Positions 1 to 20,259 of a DNA stretch of 64,000 bases are shown one piece after another. The notes beneath the pieces were generated by a model that did not search any database, was not told the DNA's origin, and worked only from the letters and a program-made list of their open reading frames with translations. The position numbers and the translations under genes are program-made. Every line of letters starts with the position of its first letter. Position 1 is the stretch's first letter. Source of the stretch: Xiphias gladius (Eukaryota > Chordata > Actinopteri > Istiophoriformes > Xiphiidae); contig NC_053416.1 of assembly GCF_016859285.1 (NCBI RefSeq), forward strand, positions 9,128,001-9,192,000. Reading direction: 5' to 3'.

Positions 1-43
<43 letters not shown>
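1..43. repeat. (CA)n microsatellite at window edge
   Basis: An uninterrupted CA dinucleotide run. Read on the gene strand it is a TG tract immediately after the mnt exon 2 splice donor. Confidence 0.97.
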
Positions 44-47
<4 letters not shown>

Positions 48-50
48 GAC

Positions 51-3000
51 CCTCCCGGTCTTCTCTTCCCCTCCATCCCCCTCATATCTTCCATCGTCAC
101 TCCATTCAGCCGCGGCTGAGATGTGGGTGGAGCCTGATGGGGAACCAGTGCGTGCTGGGAGCCAGAACCATTCGTGCTGATGGAGGTTGGATATTGAATC
201 TGAACCTGAGGCTGTGACTGGCTGGGCTTTGCACCAATCAGCTGCTGACTAGTCTCTACTTTCATCTGGGGGGCGCACAACAGGTGACGAGAGGCCGGCT
301 GCTGATGCTGCTGTGGAGGGGAGGAGGCATTCTTGGCTGGCGGGGAGCTGTTGAGTGATGTCGCTGCCACAGCTATCGGCGTTGTAAGCGGAAGGGGTGG
401 AACCGAGGGTGTCGCAGTCACAACTGGGACCATTGGGATGACGGCGATGGGGACTTGAGGAGGTGGGAGAGAGGGGGGCGGAGGGGCAGGAGGGTGATGT
501 GGCTGTTGACGGTGAGTGTCATCACTCCAGGTGATGTGGTTGGCTCTGACTGACTGAGACGACGAGGTCACAAGTTCCACGCGCCTTGACTCTGTCTCCC
601 TGTTGATGAACTCCTTCTCTTTGCGCTGCTCTTCCTCTGTAAGAAGCGAGAAAGAAGATGCAAAAAAGGAGTGAGCAGAGGAAAATACTGGATGACACCA
701 AAGCAGTTAGAAGGGCTGAGGATAAGGATGGATGTCAGAGGAGACAAACAGGAAACTCTCCTGATTGTACACTGAACAGAACCATCGGACAACCTGCCCT
801 TGATTTAAAAACAAAAAACAAAAAAAATTTACTAATTAATTAACTAAATCTTTTTTGCAGCTTGTTTCACACATGTACTGCTGCATTTCTTTGAAAATGT
901 TGTATTTTATGCATTCTATTTTTCAACTTTATTTTATCATTATCGTTATTCAGTGGGTTTTATTTTCCATCTTATAATTCATTCATTATGGCATCTTTTC
1001 ACTATTATGTTCATTCTATGACTGTTTTCATGTGAAACACTCACTGCATGTAATTTATTTACTGTAAAGTACTCTGAGCTACATTTCTTGTATAAAAGGT
1101 GCTATACAAATAAAGTATATTATTCTTATTAATTATTAATTATTGACTATTTTACAGTGATAAAAAATCTGCCTTTCATACCCCAGCATACAGTGTATGA
1201 CAACAATGGTGCACAGACACGCACACATGGATAGTGGATGAAAGCAGAGAATACCAATTTGGACACCATTAATTATTTCTAATCTATCAACCAACATCCA
1301 AAAATGTATCCAGGTTCTCTTCAGGTAATCTTAGCGGTTTCATTGCTGTGCTACAGAATACTCTGCCAGAGTGGATGTCACTTTGTTTTTGTAGTGAACA
1401 TCTCAATTATGTGCACACCAACCTACACAAAGAATGATGTCATCTGGGAATCACAAAGTGTGTGTGTGTGTGTGGGGGGGGGATCACAGTAATTGTGTCT
1501 GTATCTGTTTCCTGACTGGAGAGAACCCCCCCCTCCTGTCTGCCCTGTGATTGGACTAGTCCAGCACTGAGCATGCTTCATCCTGTGGGCTCTGTCAGGG
1601 GCTGTCTGACCGACAGCAGGGGACTGTTGTCAAGGAGCCACTCAGCTAGGTCAACCAAAATTGGCACGATGACAACCTATAAATGAAGAATTGTTGGATT
1701 AAAAAAAAAAAAAAAGCAAAGGAAAAAAAAAAGTTAAAAAAAAAATTTACACCGTCGGACAGGAATGTTCCCACACTGCACTCATACTGAGTATGCAGAC
1801 ACCCACACACAAGCACATTCACACACTTAATAACATGAGTAGGTAGTTATTGCACACCGTAGCATGCAGACTCAAGGCAATGTGGAAAGCCCTCGGTTAC
1901 CATGGAAACAGCAACATTAGAAACAGAAGATCCCAGGGATTCCTCAAAACTGCACAACGCCAACACACAGCCCAGCCATCACTACCATTACAACACAAAT
2001 AGAAACACCTCATGCCAACATGCCTGGTTATGTGTTAAATAACGTTTCTTCTCTATGTGACACTGCAAACCCCTGATGACGCAGGTTCCGATAACCTGGG
2101 GCAATAGGACGCCTCGGGGAAGACCTGCACAGTTAGATACTGTCGTCATGATGATATGCACGACAAAATTCCTATTCCTCTGCACTTTAAGAATAGAATA
2201 TTCTGTTTAATTTGTGAAAACCGACAACAATCCAGTGAGACCCTATTGATAATGCTACTTCTGAGTTACAATGTTATTCCTCAATTATTCAGGTTTCTCC
2301 TCAAAACTCCCGCTGAGCAGCGGAAGACAGACATACAGGTCCCTCATTTTGTGAGCCTTAGGCTTGGGTTTAAGTAGCATGGGATGACATCTTATCAAAG
2401 TATCTAGACCTGAACCAATTAGTCGATTAATTGATCAATAAAAAAACTAATCTGTAACAATCTTGATGACTGGTTAATTGTTTAAGTAATTTTTCAAGAA
2501 AAAATAATATTCTCCCGTGTGAGGTTTTGCCTCTCTTCTCCGTCATATACAATGCCAGCTGAATGTTTTGGGGTTTTGAATTAACAAAACAAGCCATCTG
2601 AAGAGCCCGTTGATCTTAACTAAAATAGTTATTAAATTTTAGTTTATGCTTTACAGTTGAGACGAGTTTGGTATCCACGAGGAAGAGCACCATTTATTGT
2701 TTTGGATCTGAATTTGAATTTGCATACATTTGCCACCTTGTGATATGCAGTATGTTGATACCGGAAAATATCGTTTATGATATCTATGGCTGCAACTAAT
2801 GACCATTTTCATTATAGATTAATCTGCCAATTAGTTTTTGGATTAATCGATTTGTCCATCACAGTAAATTGCGAAAAATTCCTGCAACAATTTCCCACAG
2901 ACCAAGGGGATTCCTTCAAATGTCTGTTTTATTCAACGAACAGTCCATAAATCCTAAAATATTCTCATGTCTGACACTGAAAAGCATTAAATCCTCATAT

Positions 3001-4730
3001 TTGAGAAGGAAGAAACAGCGGATATCTGAAGTGTTGGCTTAAAAAATGACTAAAACAATTACTGATTAGTTTTCTATCAATCGTCTAATTGTTGCAGTCC
3101 TAACAATATCATGATTATGATTTAAACCATATTGCTGAGCCCCAGTTTCAATGATGCACTGGAGTCATTTAGACTCCAGTGCTTCTCTTAAGATCAAAAA
3201 ATGCAGTTGCAAAACTACACACTATTATTTTTTTCCGTTTGCTAATGTGACACACAAAAAAAAAGGTTAAATTCCTTAAAGGGGCCAAATAGCAGAAGGA
3301 ATAATAATCTCTGGCATAGAAGTTGATGTCAGCTGAGACTTTACTGACAAATATGTGTATTCCAAATTTTCCAGCCTTTGTAGTACAATCCACACACACA
3401 CACACCATGCCCCAGATTGTCAAACGCACGCAAACGTAAATTACATAACTTCTGCACTGAGAGGGGCTGGGTTTTGGTGGGGGTGAGCGAGGAGATTTGC
3501 CCTACTTACCCCCCTTTCTCTCCGTCTGACCCGCCACTGTCAGTAGGCTGAATGGGAAGGGCGGGGACGAAAAGTGTTTGTAGTGTGTGTGTGTGTGTGT
3601 GTGTTTGTGTGAGTGCGTGCGCGTAGGCGTGTAGGGGAGGAGGGCGCCAGTGTGCACGTGGTCGCCGTGGGTGGATCCCAGCACGCGGTAGGGTAAGTAT
3701 GCAGGGGGGGTGGGGGCGGCGGAGGGGGGGGGGGGTTTGTCTGACACGTCATCAGAGGGGAGAAACACAAAAAGCAGCCCCCCTTTCACCTAGACAGTGA
3801 TCATTATGTCGATTGACAATTCATCGGATTCAAATAAGTAGGGGGGGGGGCACACAAACAAATATTCGATGAGCTCGCGCGCAGATCTAAGAACGGGACG
3901 GTGTGAGCGCGTGAGTGCCCGCCCCAGTGTGTGTCATAAGATAGCTGAGCGATGTCACGGTATTATGTAAAGAGCAGCCTCTGCTCGCCACCGCCCTGCC
4001 GGTGCTCGACGGGCAAAAAAAAAAAAAAAAAAAAAAACTGGGGCAAATCGATTCTGAGGGGGCTCTTTTCTGACCAACTCTGCGGAAAAAAACCCCTCAT
4101 CCATCACTGATTTTAACAGATTGTATTTTTTGGAGTGATCGGATATGTATACTGCAATAAAGTGCAAACCTTAGATTTGGTTACTTCACAACAAAGATAC
4201 TACACATGAATAGACCACGGTTACTGACAGGAACTGCTCCGCTATGTCCCTCAAACACACACGCACACCAAATCATACATGCGCTTACGGTGACTCACAA
4301 GAGTGTTGAAACTGTCACACACACACACACACACACGCACCGAGAGCGCGCAAAGTAGTTCGGAAAAACAACTTTGACCGTTTCCGCATTAAGGAGACAA
4401 ATGTGTCTGATAATGAACCACTCGGGGACTGCAGACTGTTTGCAGTGACTCGAGTCTCTTTTTTGGCATGAACCCAGGGCGATAAACAAAAACTACAAAC
4501 GCTTCCGTTCCTCATAGGCGGGTCGGTTGAAAATGCAAGCCTAGCCGCTGATAGTAAGGGGATAGGGTCCCTCAAAAGGCTGTGTGGGACTGAGCGCACA
4601 TTGTTATTTGGTGTCATGTCCGCTCAGCACGATGCACCAGTCTGCTGTTCAACTTACCACGTGTGATCTGTTGTTGCTGGGCTTGCCATTCCAGATATCT
4701 GGCCGCCTCCAAAAGTGTATCGATGCTCAT
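51..4730 (-). CDS. mnt: mnt, MAX-binding transcriptional repressor, 5' part (exons 1-2)
   Basis: Mnt pairs with MAX at E-boxes and represses transcription by recruiting SIN3. Exon 1 (4658-4730) encodes MSIDTLLEAARYLEWQAQQQ, the SIN3-interaction helix that is the hallmark of the MNT N-terminus. It ends at a GTAAGTT donor. Exon 2 (51-636) starts after TTACAG. It completes the split Glu codon and encodes a Pro/Gln/Ser-rich region (for example PPAPPPPSLPPPQVP) ending in MEGKRRPGG, just before where the bHLH domain begins in known MNT proteins. Its donor is GTCAGT at 50-45, directly against a CA microsatellite. About 219 codons are present; the bHLH-zipper and C-terminus lie left of the window. 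The order SID helix, proline-rich linker, KRRPGG and the neighbour pafah1b1 make the identification firm. The 4 kb intron holds two MITE copies and simple repeats. Confidence 0.93.
2405..2560. repeat. Teleost MITE family A, partial copy
   Basis: The sequence AATTAGTCGATTAATTGATC followed by TTAATTG motifs matches the ends of a very common fish element whose termini carry GCTGCAACTAA and nested ATTAATCGATTA motifs. It is degenerate and partial. It lies in the first intron of mnt. Confidence 0.55.
2780..3110. repeat. Teleost MITE family A, near full-length copy
   Basis: It opens with GGCTGCAACTAATGACCATT and closes with TCTAATTGTTGCAGTCCT, so the two ends are inverted repeats around GCTGCAACTAA. 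Internal ATTAATCGAT motifs are present. The same core recurs at 20.26, 22.29, 44.94, 49.30 and 59.1 kb in this window. I know this sequence as a dispersed non-autonomous element of percomorph fish. No ORF is present. Confidence 0.75.
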
Positions 4731-5500
4731 TGCGCGTAAACCCTCACGACAGGCAACCCGGTGGCCCGGGACGGAAAGAGGAAAAAGACCGAGGGGTAGG
4801 TAGTGTCCCGCTAGGAAGCGCCGTGTGCACGGTTCACACCCGCAGCCCCGAGCTTGTCGTCCCCTGTGTTTCTGCTGAAAGCAGAAGTGCAGTTTCTAAT
4901 CCGGCCGAGCGGAAAGTAGATCCTCGCATACGTAAAAAATAGGATTGCAACAAGATGGCGATGCGAGCAAGGGAATACACACAACAAGGCGCGTCGTGTT
5001 CTCGTTAAGACCCGCCCCTCCCGGATTCCTGCCCCGCCCTGTTACTACGGCCACCGACAAAACCCGGCGACCGCATCACCCCTTGCTCCTCCGCGCTGTC
5101 GGCTTTGGCAGCCGGTAGCCCTCCCAAGTCACAACATTTCACCTACTTTGACATTACAGCTATCAGAACCTCTGTTTAAAAGCTCCCGAAACAAAAGCCC
5201 GCTCACGGCGAAGTCGCGTTTCTCTGTGGTACCCGGGAAGGGGAGCCCCCGTCGATGTCAGCCGTCCTCCGTGTTTTCGTTCCCGCAGCTGGTCCGCAGC
5301 GCATGAAGACCAATCAGGCGCCAGCGGACCAATCAGCGCTCAGAACAACAAGGCATGGTGCTGGTCCACATGGGCACCCGCCCGGCCTGAGCGCGGCTCA
5401 TTTGCATGTCGAGAGCGTGACTGGCCACCCTGCTGTCTCGAGATCAGTGCTGTCAATCAAGAGGCGAGGGGCGGGCTTACTAGTGTATGTGTGTGAGTAC
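4731..5500 (-). promoter_or_regulatory. CpG-rich promoter region of mnt
   Basis: This GC- and CpG-rich stretch lies directly upstream of the mnt start codon. It carries two CCAAT boxes 19 bp apart (5310-5314 and 5329-5333, each within GACCAATCAG), a GC box near 5470 (GAGGGGCGGG) and a YY1-like CAAGATGGCG at 4951-4960 in plus orientation. The exact transcription start cannot be read. The plus-oriented YY1 motif could also mark a divergent transcript. Confidence 0.6.
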
Positions 5501-6805
5501 TGAGGTGGAGCGGCTGGCCATAATCTACTACTATTATTATTCATTAGGTCGATGTTTAAGGCTCAAATCGTAAGAATTACTGCTAAATTCAAACGTGTTA
5601 CCAAGTAATTACTAATGAGGATTTAGTCTGCAGCACAGGTAATGCGTTATTACAATTCAAATTGTGTGTGGGGTAATGACAAGAAAGTTTTTCAAGCACA
5701 TGTCGAGACAAACATTTATATGAACAACTAATATATGATAGACTACTGTAACTTAAAAATTAAGCAGATATATTTTGTTTCCCCTGACTAAAATGTTGCT
5801 ACCTTAAGAAAAAAAAAAAACAACTATAAGCAAGTAGATCAATTGTCACATTTCCTTTGCAGCAGAAACAAATCAATTATGATATTGAGCTGCAGCCAAA
5901 AGACCTCAAGGATATTGTCTGATAGATAGAGGTGGTGGATAGATAGTTAGATCAAGTGGATATTCTTAAAAAAAAAAAAAAGGATTGGCCAAGGATGTTA
6001 ACCGTATATACATAAGTTAACAGTATAAATTTATTAACTTAAAAAAACTGAATATGTTGGTATGTACTGTTCATGATGTGTTGTAATTGTAATTTTTATT
6101 AGAATGTCTTCAAAAAGTTAGTTGCAGTTTTTTTTTTTATTGTACAATTATCCATCTTTCACAAAGTATTTTATTCCCCTTTTTTTTCTTGCCAGTTTAC
6201 TGCCTCGATTCACCAGATTTTTTTTTTTTTTTCCATGACCAGTGGTCACAAGAATTTTCTTTCTCTGTAACTACTCCTTTTTTCCTTTTGGTATAGCGCA
6301 TTTTGGTTCTGGTTGTTGGATATTGTGTATTCTATAATGTGACTAACGATGGATGCGTTAAACATTATGTGATGATATATAATATGTGATGTAAAAGCAG
6401 TGGTGCTTCATGTAATATAACTCCCTGAAGGGGAAAAATAAATCTTGTTTACATGTCATGATTAATGGTTTACATGACAGTAATGTGTTTGTCTATATAC
6501 TGTATATACACGGACGCATGTATTGTATGTGTGGCTGCATGGTAACAGTCTTTGATTGGACACCGTTGAGTCGTATATATCCTCCACCACATCACAGGGT
6601 CTGACAGTCTAAGCCAATGAAAACAGCAGCACAGAGCTACATAAGAGCTGCCTTCACCACGCCATGCGCCCTGCCTACACATACAAACCCACTAACACCA
6701 TTATTATATAGACTGTCAAGCTACAAAATAGTTTCTCAGGTTTATCAGAAGAAACCTGAAACTCAAAATGATAAGAAAAAATACAAGTGAGTGAGTCCAT
6801 GAGTA

Positions 6806-6837
<32 letters not shown>

Positions 6838-9800
6838 AGAGCGAGAGAGAGAGAGAGAGAGAGAGAGAAGGAGAGAGAGAGAGGCGGTGGGAGTCATTTT
6901 GCAACAGGCTGAGATACCATGACAGCATGCATGAGAGAAAATGAATTAGGCAGAAAAGGAGGGGAAGGGAGAGAAGAGGAAAGACAGAGCTGCAGCACAT
7001 GGTAAACACATGAGCTACATGAAGAAAAGTCTATAGGGATGTATGCATACACAGAGGAACAAGAGGAGGAGGAGGAGGGGTGGCTTGGAGAGAAGCAGAG
7101 GGTGGGCGGTATGTGAGGCAGGGACGGGCTGACCCAGTTAGAAGTGCTGCATCACTAGTGGATCTACAGAGCAGAAACGACGAGAAAGCATGGCAATACA
7201 GGAGACTTTAAAACAGAGAAAGTGCTCAACGATCAAATGGACTTAGAAGAGAGTATGTGGAGTCACAGATATTGGGGGGGGGGGACCTTTGTTTGGCTTT
7301 GATCAAACTAAAAACTTAGGATTTATTGCTTGTATTGAGTGTGACGAATGTGAAAAGAAAAAAAAGTACCTCTCAATAGGATTTATGTAATTTCCAGCAA
7401 AAACTTATGTCTTTGTTCCCAAACGTAATTATTCATAATTTCCTTGTGTGAAAAGTTAAAAAATGTAAACTTCTTGGATATTTACACATTATCAAATCTT
7501 AGATCGATTTCGGCGTTGAACACACTTCGCACTCAATCTCAGCCTTAAGTAAGACAAAACACTTACCCTAACCACATCTACAATTCCAACCCTGGTCCTA
7601 GACTTGGAAGTTTTTTTTCTTGAACTTACTGTCATTGTGAAGACATCAATACAAAAACAAATTAACATTAATGTTTCTCCTCTGCTGCCTCCGTTGAGAC
7701 ACAAGATGTTCATGTTTATTATCTTTTCCATGACATCCATGTGACCGCTGCTCACTTGTATACAGTGCAGGCAAGCGGCTGTTTTTTTTTCCCTTATAGG
7801 GACATGGATCTCTCCATACACGCTGCCACTAGAGAGCGCCACATACTGTAACATACCTTGTACAGTGCTCCTCCAAACCTCCTCCCATCATCCTCGTCAG
7901 GCTTCGCAGGGATTAGATCGCTGGTCACGTAAACTATAGTGGGACACACGTAAACTATACTGGGATGACACACAAACCTATATATTAACATAGACCCTGG
8001 AGCTGTCCTTGCTTAGGTCTGCAATTGAAACTACTTGAATCTGTCTGCATATGTGAATAAAGAAAAGCAAGTGTGCTGTATGAAACTGTTCAATCCTTTG
8101 TGAGAGAATCAGTACTGCTGCATCAGACAGAGATGGCTCTGTTGTATTCATTGACCTTGAAACCTCTCAACACTTCCTCATCATGCCCGCTTATCTGAAT
8201 CACTGCTGATTTATACCTCTCTGCAGCACCCTTAACTTTATGACTTTGCTCTAAATCTAAATCAAAGAAAAAGAGAGAAATGGGTGACCTTGAAGCGATA
8301 GAAAAGTGAGCTTCTTCTAGCCTGTTTTGATGTCTTCAGTTTGCATGAGAGGAAAAAGTGTGCACAAGGCATGAGAGAGTGGTGGCGAGCGGATGTAGGG
8401 CAATGTTTCTACTCCAGTTCCTCCGCTGAGAAACAGGAGTTTCAGACTGAGACAGGTTTATTAGCCTTTAATTGAGTCCCACAAAGCCACCTCTCACTTC
8501 TCTGTGCATACGTCCTTTTACTACATGAACTTTGTGCCATAAGTGCTTTACTCCACCACTACCTGTTTCTCCACCCTCACAGACCCGCAGGACAGAGCAA
8601 GGTGTGGTGCTTCCACGCTTGCCGTTCTGGCAACTGTTGCCAGGATACCGAGGATCACAGAGAAAACAGTAATTGCTCTGTGTGTGTGTGTGTGTGTGTG
8701 TGAGCACAGCAGTAGGCTGGGGTACCGTACATAATTGATAAGGGGGCCTGAACTGTGCCTGCTGCCTCCTCATGTCTTTGCCTCTCCAGTCTGAGCTTGC
8801 AGTGAGAGTAACTGGGCTGTACCTGAGGAATAAATGTCAGTTTATTGTACTGTTCTCTCCATATCACACTTAATATCTTAGAGTACAGCATCCTCCCCAT
8901 CTCACAACTCATCTTTGATTAACAAAGCTACTAGGTCAGAACTGATCTGTTACTCTTCTATCTGCATCAATAACAGCAATGACAGTCTGCATCTGACCCA
9001 TGCTCAGATGGAAGTTTCCTAAAGATGCTAAGAGACCGTAGTGTAGCACCCAGAGCCAGAGAGTTATGCATTAATAATATTTGGTTTTTTAGAGCAGCAG
9101 CTTTCAAGTTTTTGTCTAGTGACCCATTTCTTTCTCAACACTTTACTTTGATCATTAAGTTATCAGACCCAGATTTTTTTAAAATTAAAATTAAAGAGTC
9201 AATCTGGATCTATTGCTTCTGAAACAAGAAGCATTTTGGATATACACATTTAACACATGATCACCACATGGATTGAATGAAGAGTTAGACTAAAGGTGTT
9301 TTCTTACAAGTTTGTCTATGATTTTTCTGTGTTTATTTTGACAAGTATTGTACTTCTGGAGGTTTTGTTTTGTTATTTTTTATTTATTTATTTATTTTTT
9401 TTAAATTTGACCACAAGATGGTGCCATAATGAGAAAAGCAAAGGTGAATGACAATGCAGGTGACACAGATGATGACATACCTAAATGATGCAATTATCCT
9501 ATAGGATTATTTGGATAATGTTTGAGGATGTATATAATGTGGTTTTCTGCTATTAGTCCTGTAAGCTAAAACTTTGGGCTTTGATTGAACATTTTGTGGT
9601 TTGAATAAAGAAGAGGAAAAGCTGAAGTCTGTGCGCAGTCCTCCTCTTTCAAATGACCAACATTGTACTTTACCCAATGCCAAAATTTAGTGACAACTGT
9701 CACTCCACCACAACCAAAACATTTTACACACACTGATTAAATGATTGAGAATATGCTAACAGCTAAAAGTTTTCAGGTTTTCATTTTTTTTCAAGTTTTG

Positions 9801-11150
9801 AGTCTTCTCAAATTAGTATCAATAAAAGTTATTAAGTGCATGTATAACAAGCAAACCTGATCAGGGCAGCCTTTAAATGCTGCTTAGAACTTTGAAAAAA
9901 AAAAAAAATCTGTATTTCAACATATGTGAAGAGTCAAGTGGCTCCCTTATTTTGGCTTGCAAAATATGTGTATTCAGATAAAGACAAAGTGCAGCAAAAC
10001 ACAGATGGCTTGATTGCTGTGACACTTTGCTCACAGCTGCCTTGCAAGCATGGGTACATTTAATGTATTTAATGTGGTATGGACTGGAAGGCGTGCTGCA
10101 GTATCTGACCTCACTAGGGAACTTTGTGGCGGTAAATCCTGTCTGACTCCCAGAAGTTTTCCTTCACTTCATTTCACCTCCTTTCTTCAAAGAAAGCACA
10201 CGAATAGATATCTTATATTTACAGAATTTTATTTCATTATGTTGCAAACAATGACATCCAGATATATTGATACACAACTTTTACTGTGCGTGTATGTGCA
10301 TTTGTGAGTGTATGTGTATGTGTGTGTAAAGAGAGCAGTGAGACCACAGAAAGCAGAATGAAAATCCCGTGAGGGAGCCCTCAATGGGTTAACAAGGCAG
10401 AGATAGCGAGCAAGAGGGCACTGGGCGATTCTCTGGGGCAACATACACACACACAAACCTCATAAAAGGTGAGCAGACTTTTTCCTCTGTAAAACACACT
10501 TTTGCTATGGGATGTGTGCCTGTGCTCTCAGCAGCTTAGGGATCATTAAGGTCCTGTGAGTGTCTACTAGAAAGCAAGTTTGTTAAAAGAGATGAAGTAG
10601 TATGAACGAACACAGCGGGTGAGAAGCTTTGCCTCCTCTCTCTCCTCTGACCATCAGAGCAGAGACGGTGGGGAGATTCTCCTGTCATAATATACAAACA
10701 CACACACACTCACACCATGTATACACACATACGCGTGCACTCGCCAACAGAACCTCATGTGATTCAACTAGGAAACTGCATCCTGCTTCATTTTTTTCTT
10801 AGACTTATCATCTTCTCCTGGACAGCTTCCACTCATTCTTTCTTTTATGCTTACCTTCCTCACATCTTCTCTATCACCATCTGCTCAGTGACAGACCACA
10901 ATAATGGAGGCATGGAGTAAAACAAAACTAAAATAAACTTAAACCCCTTCAACAAGGGTTGCCATTGGTTTTCGTGCACTGTCAGTTAACTGGAATCCAC
11001 CTGCGCCAGCACACAAGGATATTTACCCTTTGACCCGACGGGAAGTCATGACAAAAAGTATGCAAATTCGGCAAATTTAACAGTATACAATTTTTTTTGT
11101 TTGATTCACCATGCAAGGAATACTTCTTATCTTTTGAGTGTGTTTATGTG
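5500..11150. other. Intergenic stretch without a supported gene
   Basis: No open frame here has exon-like boundaries or recognisable protein similarity. It contains A/T homopolymers, CA/TG and GA microsatellites (6808-6882, about 8681, about 10330), scattered AT-rich sequence and no tRNA-like element that I can see. Its right end may hold distal pafah1b1 3' UTR: AATAAA on the minus strand occurs at 10228-10233 and 11168-11173. METTL16, which sits between MNT and PAFAH1B1 in human, is not present. Confidence 0.6.
6808..6882. repeat. Compound (TG)n(AG)n microsatellite
   Basis: A TG run passes directly into a GA run. It is simple sequence with no coding signal. Confidence 0.95.
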
Positions 11151-11167
11151 TCAGAGATTGCGTGACA

Positions 11168-11173
11168 TTTATT
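11168..11173 (-). terminator. Candidate pafah1b1 poly(A) signal
   Basis: AATAAA on the minus strand, 279 bp downstream of the pafah1b1 stop codon. It is a proximal candidate. Mammalian LIS1 has long 3' UTRs, so more distal sites (for example 10228-10233) may also be used. Confidence 0.4.
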
Positions 11174-11451
11174 AAGCGTACCCTACATCCAGAATAATTT
11201 ACATAAAAGGACAATAGTCATCTTAATAGGGCTGGATTGATGTAGGGGAGGAGGGGAGCGAGGGGAGGGGACAGGGAGAAGGTAAAGCGCCATGGTCAAC
11301 TATGGTTTGGAGTGCGAGGGGCTGGGCTGGTTGTCGGGACAGATGGAACAGGGCTGAGGTGCAGAAGAGGGGTAGGGAAGGGTGGGGCTTTAGGGCTGCT
11401 TCTGGAACTGAGGGGGGGGGGGGCAGGACAGGGCAAGAGATGGAGGCAGTC

Positions 11452-18089
<6,638 letters not shown>

Positions 18090-18345
18090 GGTGGCTGCTG
18101 TTCTCTCCCTCTTGGGGAGGTGAGGGTGAGACGATGTGCTGGGGGAGTCTGGCTAGGAAGTGTGCGGTGGGGAGGTGCCTGATCCCTCAGTGATGTTTTT
18201 CCTTCAGAGACTCGGAGGTGGCGAAAAGAGTGCCACACAGAGGGAGGTGAACTGGAGATACTGCTGTCAATCAACTGTCGGGACAAGGCTCCACGAGTAA
18301 TCACAATGGCCCGAATCTCACTCACTGATCAGACGTGCCCATCAG
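18090..18345 (-). promoter_or_regulatory. pafah1b1 5' UTR part of the start-codon exon, with a short uORF
   Basis: A good acceptor (CTCTTCATCAG) precedes position 18345, and no further splice site interrupts the run to the ATG at 18089. About 256 nt of leader therefore share the exon with the start codon. The leader contains an upstream ATG at 18342 with a six-codon frame ending in TGA (18322-18342). The upstream noncoding exon or exons lie beyond a roughly 6 kb intron. Confidence 0.6.
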
Positions 18346-19030
18346 CTGATGAAGAGAGAAGGGAGAGAAAAATGAGTTAAAAAATAAAAGAAACGAAAAA
18401 CAAACAAACGAACAAAACAAAAAACAAAAAAAAAGAAAAGTGACAAAGCTGTTCGCCAGTAAAAAAGTACATATATATTCTAGGACTGAAAGACAAATTA
18501 GTGAGTACAGTCAGTTGACAGCTACTTGTGTAACTATTAAAAAAAAGACAATAAAATTGACAGATTCATTCTTCTTAGTTATAGAGTTTTTAAATATTTT
18601 TTCCCCCAACAATCCTACCCAAGAAGTGATACAAAAACTTACAGTACCAAGTCATATAGGGAGGCAAGAAGGTAGGGAAGTTCAATGTTTAATTTAACAA
18701 CGCTTGGAAGTAAGGGGGGGAAAAAAAAACAGCCCATGGGCTCTTTGTCGTCTTGCTGTTCATTCATGCCCTTATGCATGTATCTTCAGACCCTTCACTA
18801 CTGACACAGATTTTTTACTACATGATATCAATTTCCATACATATTGAGAAAAAAAAAAATTTGTTACAAAACTTAGACTGGACTAAAAACAGCACATGCT
18901 GCAAAATCAAAGCACACCACTCAGTGACTGCGAAGCCAATAAGGAATCACTTCCTGCGCTTCAACATTGCCGGCACCTGGGGCTACAATAGCACTAAGCT
19001 GCTTAGCGGCTAGACCAGACAACCTACAGT

Positions 19031-19067
<37 letters not shown>

Positions 19068-20259
19068 GTGATAGAGACCACAAGTCCTCATACAGCTGAC
19101 AGTGCAACATAAATAAGGGCCTGGACGGTAGCTAACAGGATTAACCCCTGACATTGAGAGAGGACCTTAACAGCAAGCCACCCTTGTCTGTATCATCGTA
19201 TGGTTCATTGTTCTTGTCCGTTTCCCTTTCATTGGACAGTTGCTCCTTCTGAACACAACATACTCTATAATAATAGAAAATAAATAACTTAATGATGCTC
19301 AATTAGAAACTGGTCTTAACAATTTGATTTTTTTTCTGCAAGTATTTACAATTTACAGATGAACACTTGCACATTTCTTTTCAGAGGAAGCATGGCAGCG
19401 GCAGTGGACAACAAAACATTTAGCCAAGGACACGCCTGAAGTGTCCTGGAAAGAATTCTTCTTTCCTGCCAGCAAACATGATGAGTGCTCTGAGCTGACA
19501 GGAAAGAGCTAGTGATTTCTGCAGAGCAGTTCTCTGAGCGTGGTTCAAAAATAGCCATTTGACCAAACAGACCAACCTCCGAACTATTACATAACTAAGA
19601 CAATCTTGATAGCTTCTGTACCTGGCCTGAGACTCCTGACCTTCACCAGCAACTGTATTTGAGAGATATGTTTTAAAGGACCGCATCGATAAAAATAAAT
19701 ATGTGACCGTATGAGACCTTGTTTCAGTTAGTGAAAAGTTTTTCCAAGTCTCTCTTTTCAAACTCCAGTTATCAAATTGAAAAGCAAATGTGCATTAATC
19801 ATGGTCAGAGAGCCATAAATCAAGAAGGGTTCAAGGTCCTGTCTATGCATCAGGTTTATCAAAAGGAAATATTATAGAGTTTGTTAATGACTTGTGTGAT
19901 CGTTTGACCGCTAAGTCCGTTTCTCCTAAAAGGCAATGAGTGCTTTAAATGAATCTGCACACATAAACAAGATTCTACCAAAGGAAGAGGAAAGCCAAAT
20001 GGTTTGCATTGATATAACATATATATCTGTTGACTCATATGTTATCACTGGTTAGTTGTAATCCCTATGTTATGAGTTTCTCGTGAAATATAAACAAATA
20101 TTTTGGGTTAGACTTCAACATCTAGATAAGCTTTATTATTCCAGTATGAAGTCACAAACTTCAACTCTCTGTCATTCAAGAAAGTGCCTTCACATCAAAG
20201 ATATGATGGTCAGGAGTTTGGCTTTGAAAGACTCAATCTTAGATTACTGCTGAAATTGT

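Noticed and set aside
3502-3789. Proline- and threonine/histidine-rich frames on the minus strand
   Set aside because: These are translation of G-rich and TG microsatellite sequence inside the mnt intron.
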